From NCBI GenBank assembly GCA_027943245.1, contig JANDJZ010000581.1, positions 1-34,901 of the forward strand: a stretch of 34,901 nt of DNA, given 5' to 3'. Positions 33,229-34,901 of this stretch are shown piece by piece. Below the pieces are notes generated by a model. The model was not told the origin of the DNA. It saw nothing but the letters and a program-made list of their open reading frames with translations, and did no database searches. The position numbers and the translations under genes were made by a program. How positions within the stretch are numbered: the stretch's first letter is position 1; each line of letters begins with the position of its first letter. The stretch is from Acanthamoeba sp. SK_2022b (taxonomy: Eukaryota > Discosea > Longamoebia > Acanthamoebidae).

Positions 33229-33876
33229 CAGGCAAGAAGCGCAACGTGCTGCGGCATCGAATCGACTCGTATTCCTACGACGTGGACCAGCTGCTGCTCG
33301 GCACGCTGCTCTTCACGGTCATCTTCTTCCTCCTGCCCACCACGTTCGTGTTCTACCTCTACTTTGGCGTCCTGCGCCTGCTGGTGCTCTGCGTCTACGC
33401 CGCGCTCGCCTTCCTCACCGAAGGCCTCAACCACTTCCCCCTCTACTCCATCTTCCTCTCCCTCTCCGACCCCAAGTCCCTCCCCAGTGCGTCCTGCCCT
33501 CCCCCCCGCATTCCTTCGTTTTCGCTTTCGCTGTCGTCTTCGTTCTTTCCTCTGATGCAACGCAAGCGCAGGCGGCCTTTCGTTTTCGGCACTGGCCGTG
33601 GCGCCGCAGGAGGCCACCACCCGACGAGCTTCCTACCTCGTCCTACACGTATACTCTCTCTCTCTCTCTCTCTCCTCTCTGTGTGTGTCCATGGTCGTCG
33701 ATGCACGCTGTGAACTCACGAAGAGGTCGCCTGTCATGTGAGAACAGAGCCGCACAATGGCGATGGGCGCGCTGTTCCATCACTACACCCGAGCCCTGCG
33801 GGACGTGCTCGCGCGCTACTCGCCGCAGACCCTCCTCTCGCGCTTCCTCGTCGGCGACATCATGATCACCACCTGA
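30638..33876 (+). CDS. PIGQ: PIG-Q / Gpi1, subunit of GPI N-acetylglucosaminyltransferase
   Basis: Fourteen phase-consistent exons give about 650 residues: 30638-30862, 30948-31070, 31139-31186, 31267-31319, 31465-31585, 31719-31819, 31901-31982, 32045-32305, 32436-32627, 32735-32825, 32928-33122, 33232-33486, 33572-33648 and 33748-33876. The acceptor of exon 8 could be 3 nt later. The C-terminal half carries the Gpi1 signature: LLSDLVSFFTIHIFYFYTVS, then SLWKLFRG, the basic KKRNVLRHRIDS, YDVDQLLLGTLLFTVIFFLL, PTTFVFYLYFGVLRLLVLCV, and the tail LFHHYTRALRDVLARYSP. The N-terminal half is divergent, with QVWWPQ and LVGWWRTAADG. In other eukaryotes PIG-Q stabilises the ER complex that adds GlcNAc to phosphatidylinositol, the first step of GPI anchor synthesis. 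Its start lies 92 bp after the VPS15 stop. Start chosen at 30638 because a nearby ATG at 30609 is in another frame. Confidence 0.93.
31371..31458. repeat. (CT)n(GT)n compound microsatellite in a PIG-Q intron
   Basis: It ends six bases before the acceptor GCAG at 31464, upstream of exon 31465-31585. Confidence 0.95.
31638..31718. repeat. (CA)n tract forming a PIG-Q splice acceptor
   Basis: The tract runs directly into CACAAG, the acceptor of exon 31719-31819; it is complementary to the (GT)n tract on the other side of exon 31465-31585. Confidence 0.95.
32831..32894. repeat. (CA)n microsatellite in a PIG-Q intron
   Basis: It begins within about ten bases of the donor GTACAC at 32826. Confidence 0.95.
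33167..33231. repeat. (AAC)n tract forming a PIG-Q splice acceptor
   Basis: About 21 trinucleotide units end in CACAG, the acceptor of exon 33232-33486. The same trinucleotide encodes polyGln in the fusion kinase. Confidence 0.95.
33654..33676. repeat. (CT)n tract in the last PIG-Q intron
   Basis: It lies in the intron 33649-33747, five bases after the donor GTATAC. Confidence 0.9.
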
Positions 33877-33983
33877 ACAAACAAACAACATAACATGCCC
33901 CCTTTTAATATATCCACACAAGCCTTTTGAAATTCGATTGGCCAAAGAGAACCGAACGCGTAGAGTCGGTGGGCGTGGCCTGG
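33877..33983. other. 107-bp convergent spacer between PIG-Q and MGM101-like stops
   Basis: Both 3' ends must be processed in this short AT-richer stretch (AACAAACAAACAAC, TTTTAATATATCC). No AATAAA is present on the plus strand, so overlapping 3' UTRs are likely. Confidence 0.5.
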
Positions 33984-34824
33984 TCACTGGCGGGCCTCGT
34001 AGGCAGCGAGGGCGCGCTGGGCGAGCTTGCCGACCGCCGCGTTCTTGAGCGTGGAGGCGATGAAGCGGATGTATTTCATTCCGCTCTCGGTGCTCAGCGT
34101 ATCGCTCCACCGCATGCCCCTGTAGTGCCTCAGGTCCGCCGGCAGCACCGACTCCAGGTCGAACGGCTCCTCCGAACCGGCCTCGGCGGCGGCGGCGGCT
34201 GGCTTCGACTGGCGCGACGATGAGCGCGAAGTGGTGGGGGAGGTCTCGGCAGCAGAAGAGGAGGAGGAGGTCTCGGCGGCAGCAGGCTTGGGCGACGATG
34301 AGCGCGAAGTGGTGGAGGAGGTCTTGGCAGCAGAGGAGGAGGAGGAGGAGGAGGCCTTGGCAGAAGAGGAGTAGGAGTAGGAGGCTTCGGCGACCTCCTT
34401 CCACGGGTGGGGGAAGCCGTCGCGGTCCTTGTGGCGGTAGAGGAGCCTCTTCTGGCCCGTCTTCTGGTTCTCACACCACGCGCTCGTGGCGTACCTGGCC
34501 TTCCAGTCGCTGATGTAGCTGTGGTCCCACAGCTCGCTGGCCACGCCGATGTCCTTGCAGCAGCGCATCAGCGCCTGCGACTTGACGCCCTCCTGCGCCG
34601 TCGCCGGTCCCGTCCCGCTCAGCCTGCGTTGCCACGGCGCCCAACACATCACGCGTCAGGCCCGTGTAGGCGCCCACACGCCGCACGAGGGAGTCAAGAG
34701 ACGCACGTCTCGCTTTCGCCGCTGGCCTGGGAGATGAAGCGCCCCTGGCAGAAGAGGGCCCACTCGCGAGTGTGAAATTTCTCGCCCTGCACCGCCTGAC
34801 CTCGCGGCATCAGCGCCCATCCGC
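33984..34824 (-). CDS. MGM101: MGM101-like mitochondrial ssDNA-annealing protein with C-terminal extra domain (5' end outside window)
   Basis: Two exons are visible: 34824-34707 and 34623-33984 (phase 2 junction); the sequence to 34901 is intron, so the N-terminus is missing. The first exon reads GGWALMPRG, EKFHTREWALFCQGRFISQ and ASGESE; the second continues with EGVKSQALMRCCKDIG, VASELWDHSY, then KKTGQ-like KTGQKRLLYRHKDRD and FPHPWKE. This is the Rad52-related Mgm101 core, which anneals single-stranded DNA and maintains mitochondrial DNA in fungi. After the core comes a roughly 80-residue Ser/Ala-rich linker and then a compact segment with LRHYRGMRWSDTL, GMKYIRFIAS and LAQRALAAYEAR. That tail resembles the small C-terminal module found on some exonucleases (exoX-like), which is inference. 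It is convergent with PIG-Q, 107 bp apart. Core identification is strong; the tail assignment is tentative. Confidence 0.88.
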
Positions 34825-34901
34825 CTGCCATCCAGGCGACAACCGACAACCACACACACGAGTCAGCGACGCCCAAGTCGCACTGTGTGTGTGTGTTGTG
34901 T

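Overview
The window reads as nuclear DNA of a free-living amoebozoan, most likely Acanthamoeba or a close relative. This is inferred from GC-rich, strongly GC3-biased exons, many short GT-AG introns (about 100 could be placed by hand with consistent phase), AT-rich spacers of about 90-180 bp between most genes, abundant (CA)n/(GT)n/(CT)n tracts inside introns, and a giant hybrid histidine kinase beside conserved eukaryotic housekeeping genes. No prokaryotic, viral or transposon coding region was recognised. All gene models are hand-built from splice signals and reading-frame continuity, without RNA evidence.

Layout, left to right. (1) 1-3812, minus: a coiled-coil, highly charged protein whose 3' end runs off the window. 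(2) 4167-5865, plus: a METTL21/METTL16-type (PF10294) lysine methyltransferase with an N-terminal Cys/His zinc-like module; it is divergent from gene 1 across a 354-bp spacer holding a TGACGTCA palindrome. (3) 5958-9447, plus: a SAP-like + armadillo-like + MYND zinc-finger protein starting 92 bp downstream. (4) 9448-11565: about 2.1 kb without a confident gene, holding a degenerate 143-bp tandem repeat and exon-like fragments. (5) 11566-20924, minus: a 29-exon gene for a roughly 2,280-residue protein with Ser/Thr kinase, AAA-type ATPase, helical linker, GAF, HisKA, HATPase and receiver regions; the HATPase and receiver parts have lost key residues. (6) 21100-23307, minus: a TMEM144-type multi-pass membrane protein with a 14-nt microexon. 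(7) 23805-30545, plus: VPS15/PIK3R4, the pseudokinase-like regulatory subunit of class III PI3-kinase. (8) 30638-33876, plus: PIG-Q/Gpi1, a subunit of the GPI-GlcNAc transferase. (9) 33984 to the right edge, minus: an MGM101-type mitochondrial recombination protein with a C-terminal extra domain; its 5' end lies outside.

The genes do not form one pathway; they are independent housekeeping and signalling genes packed closely. The most notable signals are the kinase-histidine kinase fusion with a degraded ATP site, a 5' splice-site consensus dominated by GTRCG rather than GTRAG, splice acceptors formed directly by (CA)n, (CCA)n or (AAC)n tracts, complementary (GT)n/(CA)n tracts in introns on either side of single exons, and the MGM101 fusion.
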